From Aptenodytes patagonicus (Eukaryota > Chordata > Aves > Sphenisciformes > Spheniscidae), in the NCBI RefSeq assembly GCF_965638725.1, contig NC_134949.1:81622017-81686016 (forward strand): a DNA stretch of 64,000 bases. Reading direction: 5' to 3'. A program made the position numbers and the translations under genes. The notes beneath the pieces were generated by a model. It had not been told where the DNA came from. It made no database searches and worked only from the letters and a program-made list of their open reading frames with translations. Shown piece after piece: positions 32,307-43,413 of the stretch. The stretch's first letter is position 1; each line of letters begins with the position of its first letter.

Positions 32307-34808
32307 GCTGTGGGCAAACGTGGCCACGTCTTTTGCTCAGGCTGCATGAAGGGAGAAGAGAAAAGGTTCTATTTAACAAGCGCGTGTGAAAAACCTGCCT
32401 TGACCAGCGAAAGATAATTCTCGGTAGTATACGTACTACTTGAAGTGGCAGATTTCAGAGAAACGGTCAGAAATCTGCGGTGAGAGTAGCTGGTACAGCA
32501 GAGGCCGTTAAGCCTCATGCCGATTTTTATTACTGGCCTGACTATTTTAGGACAGGCATTTCTGTCCTCTGACAGACAAGTGTCCCTTTCACAGGTAGAG
32601 GCTGAGGTGCAGGTTCACCAGCGCTGGTGACCTGCAGGCTGGGTGAGCGCAATATGCCCCACTGATCCCAGACAGGAGCTGCACTTCCCGGTGTCCGTGG
32701 AAGTTGCAAAAAAGCAGACCAGCAGTGTCCCCGCTCACTTGGCTTGCCATGAATCCATCAAGTCGACAGGCAAAGGAGGTGTTTCTTACAGCGAGAGGTG
32801 GACTGGGAAGCAACATTTCCCACCATCCTAGCGTCTTCATTGATGAGGGCCCTAGCAGCCAAAGCCTGCTCCCAGCCAATCGTTAGCAACATGGGTGTTA
32901 ATAGCCCGAATACCCCTGAGCCTCCTTGTTTCTGGGCGTAATTTTGGAAGGTCAGCGAGGTCTGGATTGGGAGGCAAAGGAAAGGTCAGCACAGCGGAAG
33001 GGCTGGCACCGAGCTGGGGGGGCGCTCCTCCCCGTGAATCCTCCTCAGCCCTTCCACAGTGAGGAAATGTTCCTCAAGAGCTGGACGTTGCGTACCTTAA
33101 AGAGCCTGTCCTGAGCACCGACGCTGTCCCCGCACGTCCTTGCCTCCTTAGTCACCGGCCCCATCAAGGGCAGCGTTTCCCTCTGCCACCCGGCGAACAA
33201 GGTGGCACGACAAGCTCCCCCCCAAACCTGCAGAAGCGGCTTTTTTGCCAACGGCAGGGTCTTGATTGAGAAGGAAAACTCTGGGGGAGGAGGTAAATGT
33301 CCTCACGCAGCTGAGATGTGGGGGGAGCCTTTTGCTTTCCGGCAGCGGAGCCTCGGGTGGGTGGTGTGGCTTGCACGGTCGCTAGATGCGACTGCAGTCA
33401 GCTGTTGAGGCTCTCTATGCTGTGGAGAAAAGCCCGGGAGAGGGTCGATGTCCTTACCTTGCTCAGGGACCTCCCAAGCAGCAAGTCTGACTCCTCCCAG
33501 CTCACCCTGTCGAGCCCGGCTGTGGAGCGCAGCCCGTCCTCCACCGACCTGCAGGACCCAAGGGGCAACTGAAGGGTTGCCCTGAGCAACTGACACCAAC
33601 ACACACCACGGAACCTCTGGCGCCAGCTGTGCCACGGGGAGGCCCTTGCTCAGCTCTGGGGAGGGACCCAGTGGCCTTGTCCTGGCCTTGGGATGTGCCG
33701 ACTTTCTGAGCTCAGGAGTCCTCTGTTGACAGGACCTGGGGGTTTGCAGGGCTGCGGGGGTTGCCAGAGGAGTCCAGCCCCTGTTCTTTTTAAACGTGAA
33801 TGGCTCGGCTTACAGTCCCCCCTGTCTCCTTTTGCCATTCAAGTAGGTCCCCTTCTTTGCTTGCCAGACCCTTGCAGTCCTTCCTCCCTCTTGCCAGCCC
33901 CTGTACAGAGGTTGCCTCGCCTGGGCACTGATAACCTAGCCTTCACGGCTCTGAGGCCGGGTAGCGAACGGCACCAAATCGGAGGGCACGAGGCAAAAAA
34001 AGAGGTTGGAACTGGGTTTAAAGGGGGTTATGGCTCTGTTAGCTGCCCAACAGCTCACTGTTACAGATGGGTAGTGGCTGAACTGGGGGGCCCTCAGCGT
34101 TTACCTCTCTAAAGCCGCACCGAGCAGTCATCCAACGTGGACTCTCCTTGCTGAGCACCCCACCAGCCCGAATGCTAACACAGTCAGTAATCGGTCTACT
34201 TTTCAGGCGGTGTTTTTCACCTGCCGGGACGCTCGAGTGACCTCTCTGTTTCTGAGCAAGCACGGAAATACAGCTTCTGGGATGAAACTGTAGCTGGTCC
34301 TTTCTGGTAGTTATGGTACACACCACGGTACGTGATAGCCGTGACCTCCTGTTTTAAGGCTGAGTGAGACAAGAAGGGGTATATTGCTAGGCAGTTTCCA
34401 AGCTTCGGTTTGGCCAGCTGTTTGGGTTGGTCCTAGCGTATCACAGGGATAACATGGAAGAATACTTAATATTGGTGCCTATGCATTTACAAACTCCGTG
34501 CCGGGGTCTGGTGTTCCAAAAAGTGTCCTTCCAATCACTGTGTTGACACGCAAAGCCTGTTGCTCATTAGAACTATAAAGTCTGTTTGTGTGGGTATAAT
34601 GTGTGAATGCTTAACTCCAGAGCCTTGATACTGTGCAAGATGAACCAGGATGGAATCAATGACCAGCAGATCAAAATGCTCGCCCCAGAATCCCGGTGGA
34701 CAAGTTCAAAAAGCACCACCATCCTCCCCAGCTTTCAAAGTGATCGAAATTCCCAGCTTTGCTTATTGAGATGCTTTTTGCTCGGCCTACTCTAGCTCTG
34801 CATCTATC
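32307..34808 (-). repeat. Block A upstream region of copy 3
   Basis: This is a full-length upstream block. It carries a T at 33300 ('taaatgtcc') that is shared only with copy 6, while at the site near 34263 ('gcacgg') it agrees with copies 1, 2 and 5 and not with 4 and 6. Confidence 0.85.
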
Positions 34809-36037
34809 TCTGTCTATCTCGAGTGACCTCTCTATTTCTGAGCAAGCACTGACGTACAGCTCCTGGGACCTAACAGTGTTGTGACCTCATCCTCGCGACA
34901 GGAGTAGACGTGCATCCCCGCTGGAGCAAGCCAAATTTGCCTGCAGAGTAAAGGCTTCCAGCCGGTGGACCCAAGGGATGCATGCCCGCAAGGCACAGGT
35001 GCCTCCCGCCTTGTTCAGCTGGGCTGTGGGGCTGGCCCAGCTGCCCTATCAGCCGAACACCTCCCACCACCCTCCCCTGCCCCGCAGCCTCGCGCCCCGT
35101 GCCGGCGGAGCCGAAGGCCAGCCTCTGCAGGGCCCGCGTGTGGGTGCCCCTGTCCCCCACGCACAGGCGCCAGTGCCCGCTTCTCACGAGCACGTCACCG
35201 TCATGGGGCGCAGGGGGGTGCAGAGGAGCCCCTGCCTCTCCCCGCTGTTCCCCGGCCGGCACAGCCGGTGCCGTTCCCCTTCCCACCAGGACCGAAGCCC
35301 CGGCCGGTCCCGTTGGGTTGTTTTCTCACTGCGCTGGCAGAGGAATAGCAGCAGGAGCCGGCTCCACCTGCAGCCACAGCTCCCTGCCAGCTTGTCTCCT
35401 CTGGGACGCCGGTTAGGGACCTATTAACACATGCACCCGCGGAGGATGCCGTCAGGCGAGCGTGTGACTGCAGAGCTGGTTTTCCTGCTCCCGTTTGGGA
35501 AAACCCGCTATTTGCTGCAGGTGCCAGAGCCGTACCTCAGAAGGAGGGACTGCGGCCAGGAGACACACGAAATTTAAGACGTGAGGAGTCCCCGGGTGCC
35601 TGGTAGGGCCGTGGCCCCACCAGGATCAGCAGGTCCTCTCCCAGGCGGTGCCCACCCCTGGCTTCTGGGTGTGTGCAGCAGGCTGGGTGGAGAAGCAGCT
35701 GGAGAGGAGGCGGGGAGGCCAAGAGCGAGGGGAGGACTTTTCTCAGGCGGTTTGGACCACGGGACCTCTGGAGAGGCGCAGCGACGAAGATGCAAAAGCA
35801 TTCAGCGCTGGCCTGATGCTGACCCTCCCGGGGCAGTGGGAATTTTAGCACTGACGTCAGTGGGCTCAGAGTGATGCCAGCGCTGCCCACGCCTGGACGT
35901 CTTACCCGTGGGGTCTGAACAAGAAGGAAAACCCCAGGGCAAAAGGATTCCGAGGGATAGAACGAAAGGAAGCGTAGATGGCTTTGGGTGGACTTATGCA
36001 TTTATACATGGTGGCCAATGTAGAGGGATTAAAACAG
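34809..36037. repeat. Spacer B3, full length (1,229 bp)
   Basis: It is an intact copy of the spacer between copies 3 and 4, exactly 5,252 bases after B2, with the CpG-rich core and the CRE. Confidence 0.88.
35849..35862. promoter_or_regulatory. Palindromic cAMP-response element (spacer B3)
   Basis: It has the same CACTGACGTCAGTG palindrome as in B2, at the matching offset. Confidence 0.6.
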
Positions 36038-36328
36038 GCAGTGTTTTTTCTTCCCCTTTTCCCCGACCCACAGAGAGCGTGAGAGCTTGTCTGTCTTGTG
36101 AAAAAGTAATGCTCGTGAGTCAGGGAGCGTAGCTCCAAAATGCAGAATGTCACTGCAAGGAAACAGACTGCAAGGACACATCAAAAATCAAGGCATTTAA
36201 TGAAACAAAACATCTTATTTTCTTCCCTAAAAGCTACGTTAAAATATGTAAATATGCAGTGGTTCAAAACGGAGCGAAAGCTCCTTGTTCTGGGGGTAGG
36301 TTGTAATTTCTCAAAGCACTGAAGCCAA

Positions 36329-37558
36329 CTAGACAAACGTATTTGGGGGATTGGACTGAGTAGGCCAGGCAAGCCTTTTTTCCTTTGCTTCTCTGTTAAA
36401 AGCCTCATAGATGGACTCTTTGGTGAGCGTTTTGGCCGGAGCTGTGATTTCTGCGATGCCAACGTGATTTCTTTTGGCTATCCTGGAACTGGTGGTGATG
36501 GTGTACGCGTTGCTCCTGTAGCCTTTCATGGCGGACATGCAGAAAGTTTCTTTCACCCCTCTTCTGAAGTTTGCGTTATAGACGGAGTAGAGGGTTGGCT
36601 TAGAGGCTGCAGAACTGAAAGAGATCCAGGTGATGGCCAGGAAAAGCAGGGAGCTCTTTCTGTAGTCTGTTTCCTGCGGGTGCCAGAGCTGCACCACGTG
36701 AAAAGGGAGCCAGGACAGGAGAAACACCGAGTTTAACATTAAGAACATCTTGATGGTTTTCACTTTTGTTCTTGGGACGATATTCACTGTCCTCCTGACG
36801 GTCCTGCCATCGGTGCCTGCTCTCCAAATGTGCTCGACGACCTTCTGGTAGAAGAGCATAATGAGGACGGATGGGACCAGAGCCACCACCAAGAGGTGGA
36901 TGATTCCGTAGGCGGCTCCTTCCCGAGAATCGGGGAGAAAAAAGTTGCAGTGGTCGTCGCTGTTGGAGCCATAGAAAAAGAAAGCCGGTGATGCAAGTAC
37001 AGCGTCAAATAGCCAAGAGGCCAGAATCATTTTCTTGGCTTTCTCCCGCGACACCTTGAAGCTCAGGGGGTAGACGATAGTGTAGAATCGATCCACGCAT
37101 ACAGAGAGGAGCACGTATATCTGGACGCCAGGGGTGAGGTACTGTATGTACCTTACCAGCTTGCACATCACGTTCCCCAGCGTCCACCTGCCGAAGGTCA
37201 ACTGGAGCAGCACGAAGGGCGCGCTTGCGACACTGACGAGGAGGTCTGCACAAGCCATGGAGACCACAAAATAGTTGGTGGTGGATTGCATCCTCCTGCT
37301 CCTGTGGATCACTAAGCAAACGAGGGAGTTTCCAAAGACGGAAACCAGCCACAACGCTCCCCGAACCGTGCTGGCTGCTGCCATTTCCCCCGGCCTCAGC
37401 TCATAGTGCGAGCCAGTGTGGTTCCTGCTTGAGCTGGGTCCCAGGGGTGACCCCGCCACCTCGTAGCCGGCAGGAGGGATGGAGGTTTCGGGGTAGCTCT
37501 TGTTCTGCAGCAGGAGCAATAAGGTGGGGAGAACAAAAGGACCGCTGCTGTTATCCAT
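36329..37558 (-). CDS. GPR19: GPR19 copy 4, orphan class A GPCR, open
   Basis: The frame is a full 409 codons with ATG at 37558. It differs from copy 3 by Thr90 to Met in the first intracellular loop (Arg-Arg-Met-Gln) and Ala108 to Val in TM2, three residues after the conserved Asp105. The first site is Thr in human GPR19, so the Met is derived; both base changes are consistent with CpG transitions. TM6 residue 275 is Leu. About 2.0 kb upstream of its ATG a CR1 has inserted in the opposite orientation, so this copy has altered distal 5' DNA. Confidence 0.94.
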   Translation of the reverse strand: MDNSSGPFVLPTLLLLLQNKSYPETSIPPAGYEVAGSPLGPSSSRNHTGSHYELRPGEMAAASTVRGALWLVSVFGNSLVCLVIHRSRRMQSTTNYFVVSMACADLLVSVASAPFVLLQLTFGRWTLGNVMCKLVRYIQYLTPGVQIYVLLSVCVDRFYTIVYPLSFKVSREKAKKMILASWLFDAVLASPAFFFYGSNSDDHCNFFLPDSREGAAYGIIHLLVVALVPSVLIMLFYQKVVEHIWRAGTDGRTVRRTVNIVPRTKVKTIKMFLMLNSVFLLSWLPFHVVQLWHPQETDYRKSSLLFLAITWISFSSAASKPTLYSVYNANFRRGVKETFCMSAMKGYRSNAYTITTSSRIAKRNHVGIAEITAPAKTLTKESIYEAFNREAKEKRLAWPTQSNPPNTFV

Positions 37559-39570
37559 GCTGTGGGCAAACGTGGCCACGTCTTTTGCTCAGGCTGCATG
37601 AAGGGAGAAGAGAAAAGGTTCTATTTAACAAGCGCGTGTGAAAAACCTGCCTTGACCAGCGAAAGATAATTCTCGGTAGTATACGTACTACTTGAAGTGG
37701 CAGATTTCAGAGAAACGGTCAGAAATCTGCGGTGAGAGTAGCTGGTACAGCAGAGGCCGTTAAGCCTCATGCCGATTTTTATTACTGGCCTGACTATTTT
37801 AGGACAGGCATTTCTGTCCTCTGACAGACAAGTGTCCCTTTCACAGGTAGAGGCTGAGGTGCAGGTTCACCAGCGCTGGTGACCTGCAGGCTGGGTGAGC
37901 GCAATATGCCCCACTGATCCCAGACAGGAGCTGCACTTCCCGGTGTCCGTGGAAGTTGCAAAAAAGCAGACCAGCAGTGTCCCCGCTCACTTGGCTTGCC
38001 ATGAATCCATCAAGTCGACAGGCAAAGGAGGTGTTTCTTACAGCGAGAGGTGGACTGGGAAGCAACATTTCCCACCATCCTAGCGTCTTCATTGATGAGG
38101 GCCCTAGCAGCCAAAGCCTGCTCCCAGCCAATCGTTAGCAACATGGGTGTTAATAGCCCGAATACCCCTGAGCCTCCTTGTTTCTGGGCGTAATTTTGGA
38201 AGGTCAGCGAGGTCTGGATTGGGAGGCAAAGGAAAGGTCAGCACAGCGGAAGGGCTGGCACCGAGCTGGGGGGGCGCTCCTCCCCGTGAATCCTCCTCAG
38301 CCCTTCCACAGTGAGGAAATGTTCCTCAAGAGCTGGACGTTGCGTACCTTAAAGAGCCTGTCCTGAGCACCGACGCTGTCCCCGCACGTCCTTGCCTCCT
38401 TAGTCACCGGCCCCATCAAGGGCAGCGTTTCCCTCTGCCACCCGGCGAACAAGGTGGCACGACAAGCTCCCCCCCAAACCTGCAGAAGCGGCTTTTTTGC
38501 CAACGGCAGGGTCTTGATTGAGAAGGAAAACTCTGGGGGAGGAGGTAAATGCCCTCACGCAGCTGAGATGTGGGGGGAGCCTTTTGCTTTCCGGCAGCGG
38601 AGCCTCGGGTGGGTGGTGTGGCTTGCACGGTCGCTAGATGCGACTGCAGTCAGCTGTTGAGGCTCTCTATGCTGTGGAGAAAAGCCCGGGAGAGGGTCGA
38701 TGTCCTTACCTTGCTCAGGGACCTCCCAAGCAGCAAGTCTGACTCCTCCCAGCTCACCCTGTCGAGCCCGGCTGTGGAGCGCAGCCCGTCCTCCACCGAC
38801 CTGCAGGACCCAAGGGGCAACTGAAGGGTTGCCCTGAGCAACTGACACCAACACACACCACGGAACCTCTGGCGCCAGCTGTGCCACGGGGAGGCCCTTG
38901 CTCAGCTCTGGGGAGGGACCCAGTGGCCTTGTCCTGGCCTTGGGATGTGCCGACTTTCTGAGCTCAGGAGTCCTCTGTTGACAGGACCTGGGGGTTTGCA
39001 GGGCTGCGGGGGTTGCCAGAGGAGTCCAGCCCCTGTTCTTTTTAAACGTGAATGGCTCGGCTTACAGTCCCCCCTGTCTCCTTTTGCCATTCAAGTAGGT
39101 CCCCTTCTTTGCTTGCCAGACCCTTGCAGTCCTTCCTCCCTCTTGCCAGCCCCTGTACAGAGGTTGCCTCGCCTGGGCACTGATAACCTAGCCTTCACGG
39201 CTCTGAGGCCGGGTAGCGAACGGCACCAAATCGGAGGGCACGAGGCAAAAAAAGAGGTTGGAACTGGGTTTAAAGGGGGTTATGGCTCTGTTAGCTGCCC
39301 AACAGCTCACTGTTACAGATGGGTAGTGGCTGAACTGGGGGGCCCTCAGCGTTTACCTCTCTAAAGCCGCACCGAGCAGTCATCCAACGTGGACTCTCCT
39401 TGCTGAGCACCCCACCAGCCCGAATGCTAACACAGTCAGTAATCGGTCTACTTTTCAGGCGGTGTTTTTCACCTGCCGGGACGCTCGAGTGACCTCTCTG
39501 TTTCTGAGCAAGCACTGAAATACAGCTTCTGGGATGAAACTGTAGCTGGTCCTTTCTGGTAGTTATGGTA
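37559..39570 (-). repeat. Block A upstream region of copy 4, before the CR1
   Basis: This is the proximal 2.0 kb of the upstream block, with the palindrome at 37867. Near 39514 it has 'gcactgaaat', a variant shared only with copy 6 (59342). Confidence 0.85.
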
Positions 39571-41405
39571 GGCCGCTGTCGTTAAAGACAACAAAAAAAG
39601 TTTTTACAAATATATTAATGACAAGAAGAGAGCCAAGGAGAATCTCCATCTTTTATTGGATGCAAGGGGGAACATTGTCACTGAGGATGAGGAAAAGGCT
39701 GAGGTACTCAATGCCTTCTTTGCCTCAGTCTTTAACAGGCAGACCAGTTATCCTCAGGGTACTCGGCCCCCCGAGCTGGAAGACGGGGACGGCGAGCAGG
39801 ATGAACCCCCCGTAATCCAGGAGGAAGCAGTCAATGACCTGCTATGCCACCTGGACACTCACAAGTCTATGGGGCCAGATGGGATCCACCCGAGAGTGCT
39901 GAGGGAGCTGGCGGAGGTGCTCGCCAAGCCACTCTCCATCATTTATCAGCAGTCCTGGTTAACGGGGGAGGTCCCGGACGACTGGAGGCTTGCCAATGTG
40001 ACGCCCATCCACAAGAAGGGCCGGAAGGAGGATCCGGGGAACTACAGGCCTGTCAGCCTGACCTCGGTGCCGGGGAAGATTATGGAGCGGCTCATCTTGA
40101 GGGTGCTCACAAGGCATGAGCAGGACAACCAGGGGATCCGGCGTAGCCAGCATGGATTCATTAGAGGCAGGTCCTGCTTGACCAACCTGATCTCCTTCTA
40201 TGACCAGGTGACCCGCCTAGTGGATGAGGGAAAGGCTGTGGATGTGGTCTACCTGGACTTCAGCAAGGCCTTTGACACTGTCTCCCACAGCATTCTCCTA
40301 GAGAAGCTGGCGGCTCACGGCTTAGACAGGTGGACTCTGCGCTGGGTCAAAAACTGGCTGGATGGCCGGGCCCAGAGAGTTGTGGTAAATGGAGTTACAT
40401 CCAGTTGGCGGCCGGTCACAAGCGGTGTTCCCCAGGGCTCAGTACTGGGGCCGGTCTTGTTTAATATCTTTATTGATGATCTGGATGAGGGGATTGAGTG
40501 CACCCTCAGTAAGTTTGCAGACGACACCAAGTTGGGTGGGAGTGTTGATCTGCTCGAGGGTAGGAAGGCTCTGCAGAGGGACCTGGACAGGCTGGATGGA
40601 TGGGCCCAGGCCAACTGTATGAGGTTCAACAAGGACAAGTGCCGGGTCCTGCACTTCGGCCACAACAACCCCATGCAGCGCTACAGGCTTGGGGAAGAGT
40701 GGCTGGAAAGCTGCCCAGCAGAGAAGGACCTGGGGGTGTTGGTCGACAGCCGGCTGAACATGAGCCGGCAGTGTGCCCAGGCGGCCAAGAAGGCCAATGG
40801 CATCCTGGCCTGTATCAGAAATAGCGTGGCCAGTAGGAGTAGGGAAGTGATCGTGCCCCTGTACTCGGCACTGGTGAGGCCGCACCTCGAATACTGTGTT
40901 CAGTTTTGGGCCCCTCACTACAAGAAGGACGTTGAGGTGCTGGAGCGTGTCCAGAGAAGGGCAACGAGGCTGGTGAGGGGTCTGGAGAACAAGTCTTATG
41001 AGGAGCGGCTGAGGGAACTGGGGTTGTTTAGCCTGGAGAAAAGGAGGCTGAGGGGAGACCTCATCGCTCTCTACAACTACCTGAAAGGAGGTTGTAGCGA
41101 GGTGGGTGTTGGTCTTTTCTCCGAAGTAACAAGCGATAGGACGAGAGGAAATGGCCTCAAGTTGCGGCAGGGGAGGTTTAGATTGGATGTAAGGAAAAAT
41201 TTCTGTACTGAAAGAGTGGTGAAACATTGGAACAGGCTGCCCAGGGAAGTGGTGGAGTCCCCATCCCTGGAGGTATTTAAAAGACGTGTAGATGAGGCGC
41301 TTAGGGACATGGTTTAGTGGGCATGGTGGTGTTGGGTTGACGGTTGGACTCGATGATCTTAGAGGTCTTTTCCAACCTCAATGATTCTATGATTCTATGA
41401 TTCTA
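39571..41405 (+). mobile_element. CR1 LINE, 5'-truncated, inserted in copy 4 block A
   Basis: The element is 1,835 bp long and absent from the other five units, so both edges are known exactly. The empty site 'ttatggta|cacaccacgg' is restored on each side with no target duplication beyond an ambiguous TA, as is usual for CR1. It begins inside ORF2, in the linker before the reverse transcriptase, and ends with nearly three ATTCTATG-type octamers. Its ORF is still open to the end, which fits a young insertion. Confidence 0.95.
39572..41317 (+). CDS. CR1 ORF2 3' part: reverse transcriptase and C-terminal region
   Basis: The frame is open from the truncation point to TAG at 41315-41317, 581 codons, with no internal stop. 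It has lost the endonuclease domain. The reverse-transcriptase blocks appear in order: a Lys-Ser-Met-Gly-Pro-Asp-Gly-Ile palm entry, NYRPVSLTS, a [11 protein letters not shown] block with the first catalytic Asp, [11 protein letters not shown], and FADDTKL with the catalytic Asp pair, followed by the thumb and the C-terminal [16 protein letters not shown] region typical of CR1. There is no native start codon because the 5' end is missing, so translation is not expected. All three catalytic aspartates are present. Confidence 0.93.
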   Translation, partial: AAVVKDNKKSFYKYINDKKRAKENLHLLLDARGNIVTEDEEKAEVLNAFFASVFNRQTSYPQGTRPPELEDGDGEQDEPPVIQEEAVNDLLCHLDTHKSMGPDGIHPRVLRELAEVLAKPLSIIYQQSWLTGEVPDDWRLANVTPIHKKGRKEDPGNYRPVSLTSVPGKIMERLILRVLTRHEQDNQGIRRSQHGFIRGRSCLTNLISFYDQVTRLVDEGKAVDVVYLDFSKAFDTVSHSILLEKLAAHGLDRWTLRWVKNWLDGRAQRVVVNGVTSSWRPVTSGVPQGSVLGPVLFNIFIDDLDEGIECTLSKFADDTKLGGSVDLLEGRKALQRDLDRLDGWAQANCMRFNKDKCRVLHFGHNNPMQRYRLGEEWLESCPAEKDLGVLVDSRLNMSRQCAQAAKKANGILACIRNSVASRSREVIVPLYSALVRPHLEYCVQFWAPHYKKDVEVLERVQRRATRLVRGLENKSYEERLRELGLFSLEKRRLRGDLIALYNYLKGGCSEVGVGLFSEVTSDRTRGNGLKLRQGRFRLDVRKNFCTERVVKHWNRLPREVVESPSLEVFKRRVDEALRDMV

Positions 41406-41895
41406 CACACCACGGTACGTGATAGCCGTGACCTCCTGTTTTAAGGCTGAGTGAGACAAGAAGGGGTATATTGCTAGGCAGTTTCCAAGCTTCGATTTGG
41501 CCAGCTGTTTGGGTTGGTCCTAGCGTATCACAGGGATAACATGGAAGAATACTTAATATTGGTGCCTATGCATTTACAAACTCCGTGCCGGGGTCTGGTG
41601 TTCCAAAAAGTGTCCTTCCAATCACTGTGTTGACACGCAAAGCCTGTTGCTCATTAGAACTATAAAGTCTGTTTGTGTGGGTATAATGTGTGAATGCTTA
41701 ACTCCAGAGCCTTGATACTGTGCAAGATGAACCAGGATGGAATCAATGACCAGCAGATCAAAATGCTCGCCCCAGAATCCCGGTGGACAAGTTCAAAAAG
41801 CACCACCATCCTCCCCAGCTTTCAAAGTGATCGAAATTCCCAGCTTTGCTTATTGAGATGCTTTTTGCTCGGCCTACTCTAGCTCTGCATCTATC
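41406..41895 (-). repeat. Block A distal end of copy 4, after the CR1
   Basis: The upstream block resumes exactly where the CR1 interrupted it and ends at the A/B junction 'gcatctatc'. It has one private variant ('ttcgatttgg' near 41491; 'ttcggtttgg' elsewhere). Confidence 0.9.
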
Positions 41896-43122
41896 TCTGT
41901 CTATCTCGAGTGACCTCTCTATTTCTGAGCAAGCACTGACGTACAGCTCCTGGGACCTAACAGTGTTGTGACCTCATCCTCGCGACAGGAGTAGACGTGC
42001 ATCCCCGCTGGAGCAAGCCAAATTTGCCTGCAGAGTAAAGGCTTCCAGCCGGTGGACCCAAGGGATGCATGCCCGCAAGGCACAGGTGCCTCCCGCCTTG
42101 TTCAGCTGGGCTGTGGGGCTGGCCCAGCTGCCCTATCAGCCGAACACCTCCCACCACCCTCCCCTGCCCCGCAGCCTCGCGCCCCGTGCCGGCGGAGCCG
42201 AAGGCCAGCCTCTGCAGGGCCCGCGTGTGGGTGCCCCTGTCCCCCACGCACAGGCGCCAGTGCCCGCTTCTCACGAGCACGTCACCGTCATGGGGCGCAG
42301 GGGGGTGCAGAGGAGCCCCTGCCTCTCCCCGCTGTTCCCCGGCCGGCACAGCCGGTGCCGTTCCCCTTCCCACCAGGACCGAAGCCCCGGCCGGTCCCGT
42401 TGGGTTGTTTTCTCACTGCGCTGGCAGAGGAATAGCAGCAGGAGCCGGCTCCACCTGCAGCCACAGCTCCCTGCCAGCTTGTCTCCTCTGGGACGCCGGT
42501 TAGGGACCTATTAACACATGCACCCGCGGAGGATGCCGTCAGGCGAGCGTGTGACTGCAGAGCTGGTTTTCCTGCTCCCGTTTGGGAAAACCCGCTATTT
42601 GCTGCAGGTGCCAGAGCCGTACCTCAGAAGGAGGGACTGCGGCCAGGAGACACACGAAATTTAAGACATGAGGAGTCCCCGGGTGCCTGGTAGGGCCGTG
42701 GCCCCACCAGGATCAGCAGGTCCTCTCCCAGGCGGTGCCCACCCCTGGCTTCTGGGTGTGTGCAGCAGGCTGGGTGGAGAAGCAGCTGGAGAGGAGGCGG
42801 GGAGGCCAAGAGCGAGGGGAGGACTTCTCAGGCGGTTTGGACCACGGGACCTCTGGAGAGGCGCAGCGACGAAGATGCAAAAGCATTCAGCGCTGGCCTG
42901 ATGCTGACCCTCCCGGGGCAGTGGGAATTTTAGCACTGACGTCAGTGGGCTCAGAGTGATGCCAGCGCTGCCCACGCCTGGACGTCTTACCCGTGGGGTC
43001 TGAACAAGAAGGAAAACCCCAGGGCAAAAGGATTCCGAGGGATAGAACGAAAGGAAGCGTAGATGGCTTTGGGTGGACTTATGCATTTATACATGGTGGC
43101 CAATGTAGAGGGATTAAAACAG
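41896..43122. repeat. Spacer B4 (1,227 bp)
   Basis: This is a full spacer apart from a 2-bp loss in a T run near 42826 and a G-to-A change near 42667. It contains the CpG-rich core and the CRE. Confidence 0.88.
42934..42947. promoter_or_regulatory. Palindromic cAMP-response element (spacer B4)
   Basis: It has the same CACTGACGTCAGTG palindrome as in B2 and B3. Confidence 0.6.
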
Positions 43123-43413
43123 GCAGTGTTTTTTCTTCCCCTTTTCCCCGACCCACAGAGAGCGTGAGAGCTTGTCTGTCTTGTGAAAAAGTAATGCTCG
43201 TGAGTCAGGGAGCGTAGCTCCAAAATGCAGAATGTCACTGCAAGGAAACAGACTGCAAGGACACATCAAAAATCAAGGCATTTAATGAAACAAAACATCT
43301 TATTTTCTTCCCTAAAAGCTACGTTAAAATATGTAAATATGCAGTGGTTCAAAACGGAGCGAAAGCTCCTTGTTCTGGGGGTAGGTTGTAATTTCTCAAA
43401 GCACTGAAGCCAA

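Noticed and set aside
39656-41317. CR1 frame as an independent host gene with a start at 39656
   Set aside because: The apparent first codon is TTG and the frame is open back to the truncation edge; it is the remains of LINE ORF2.
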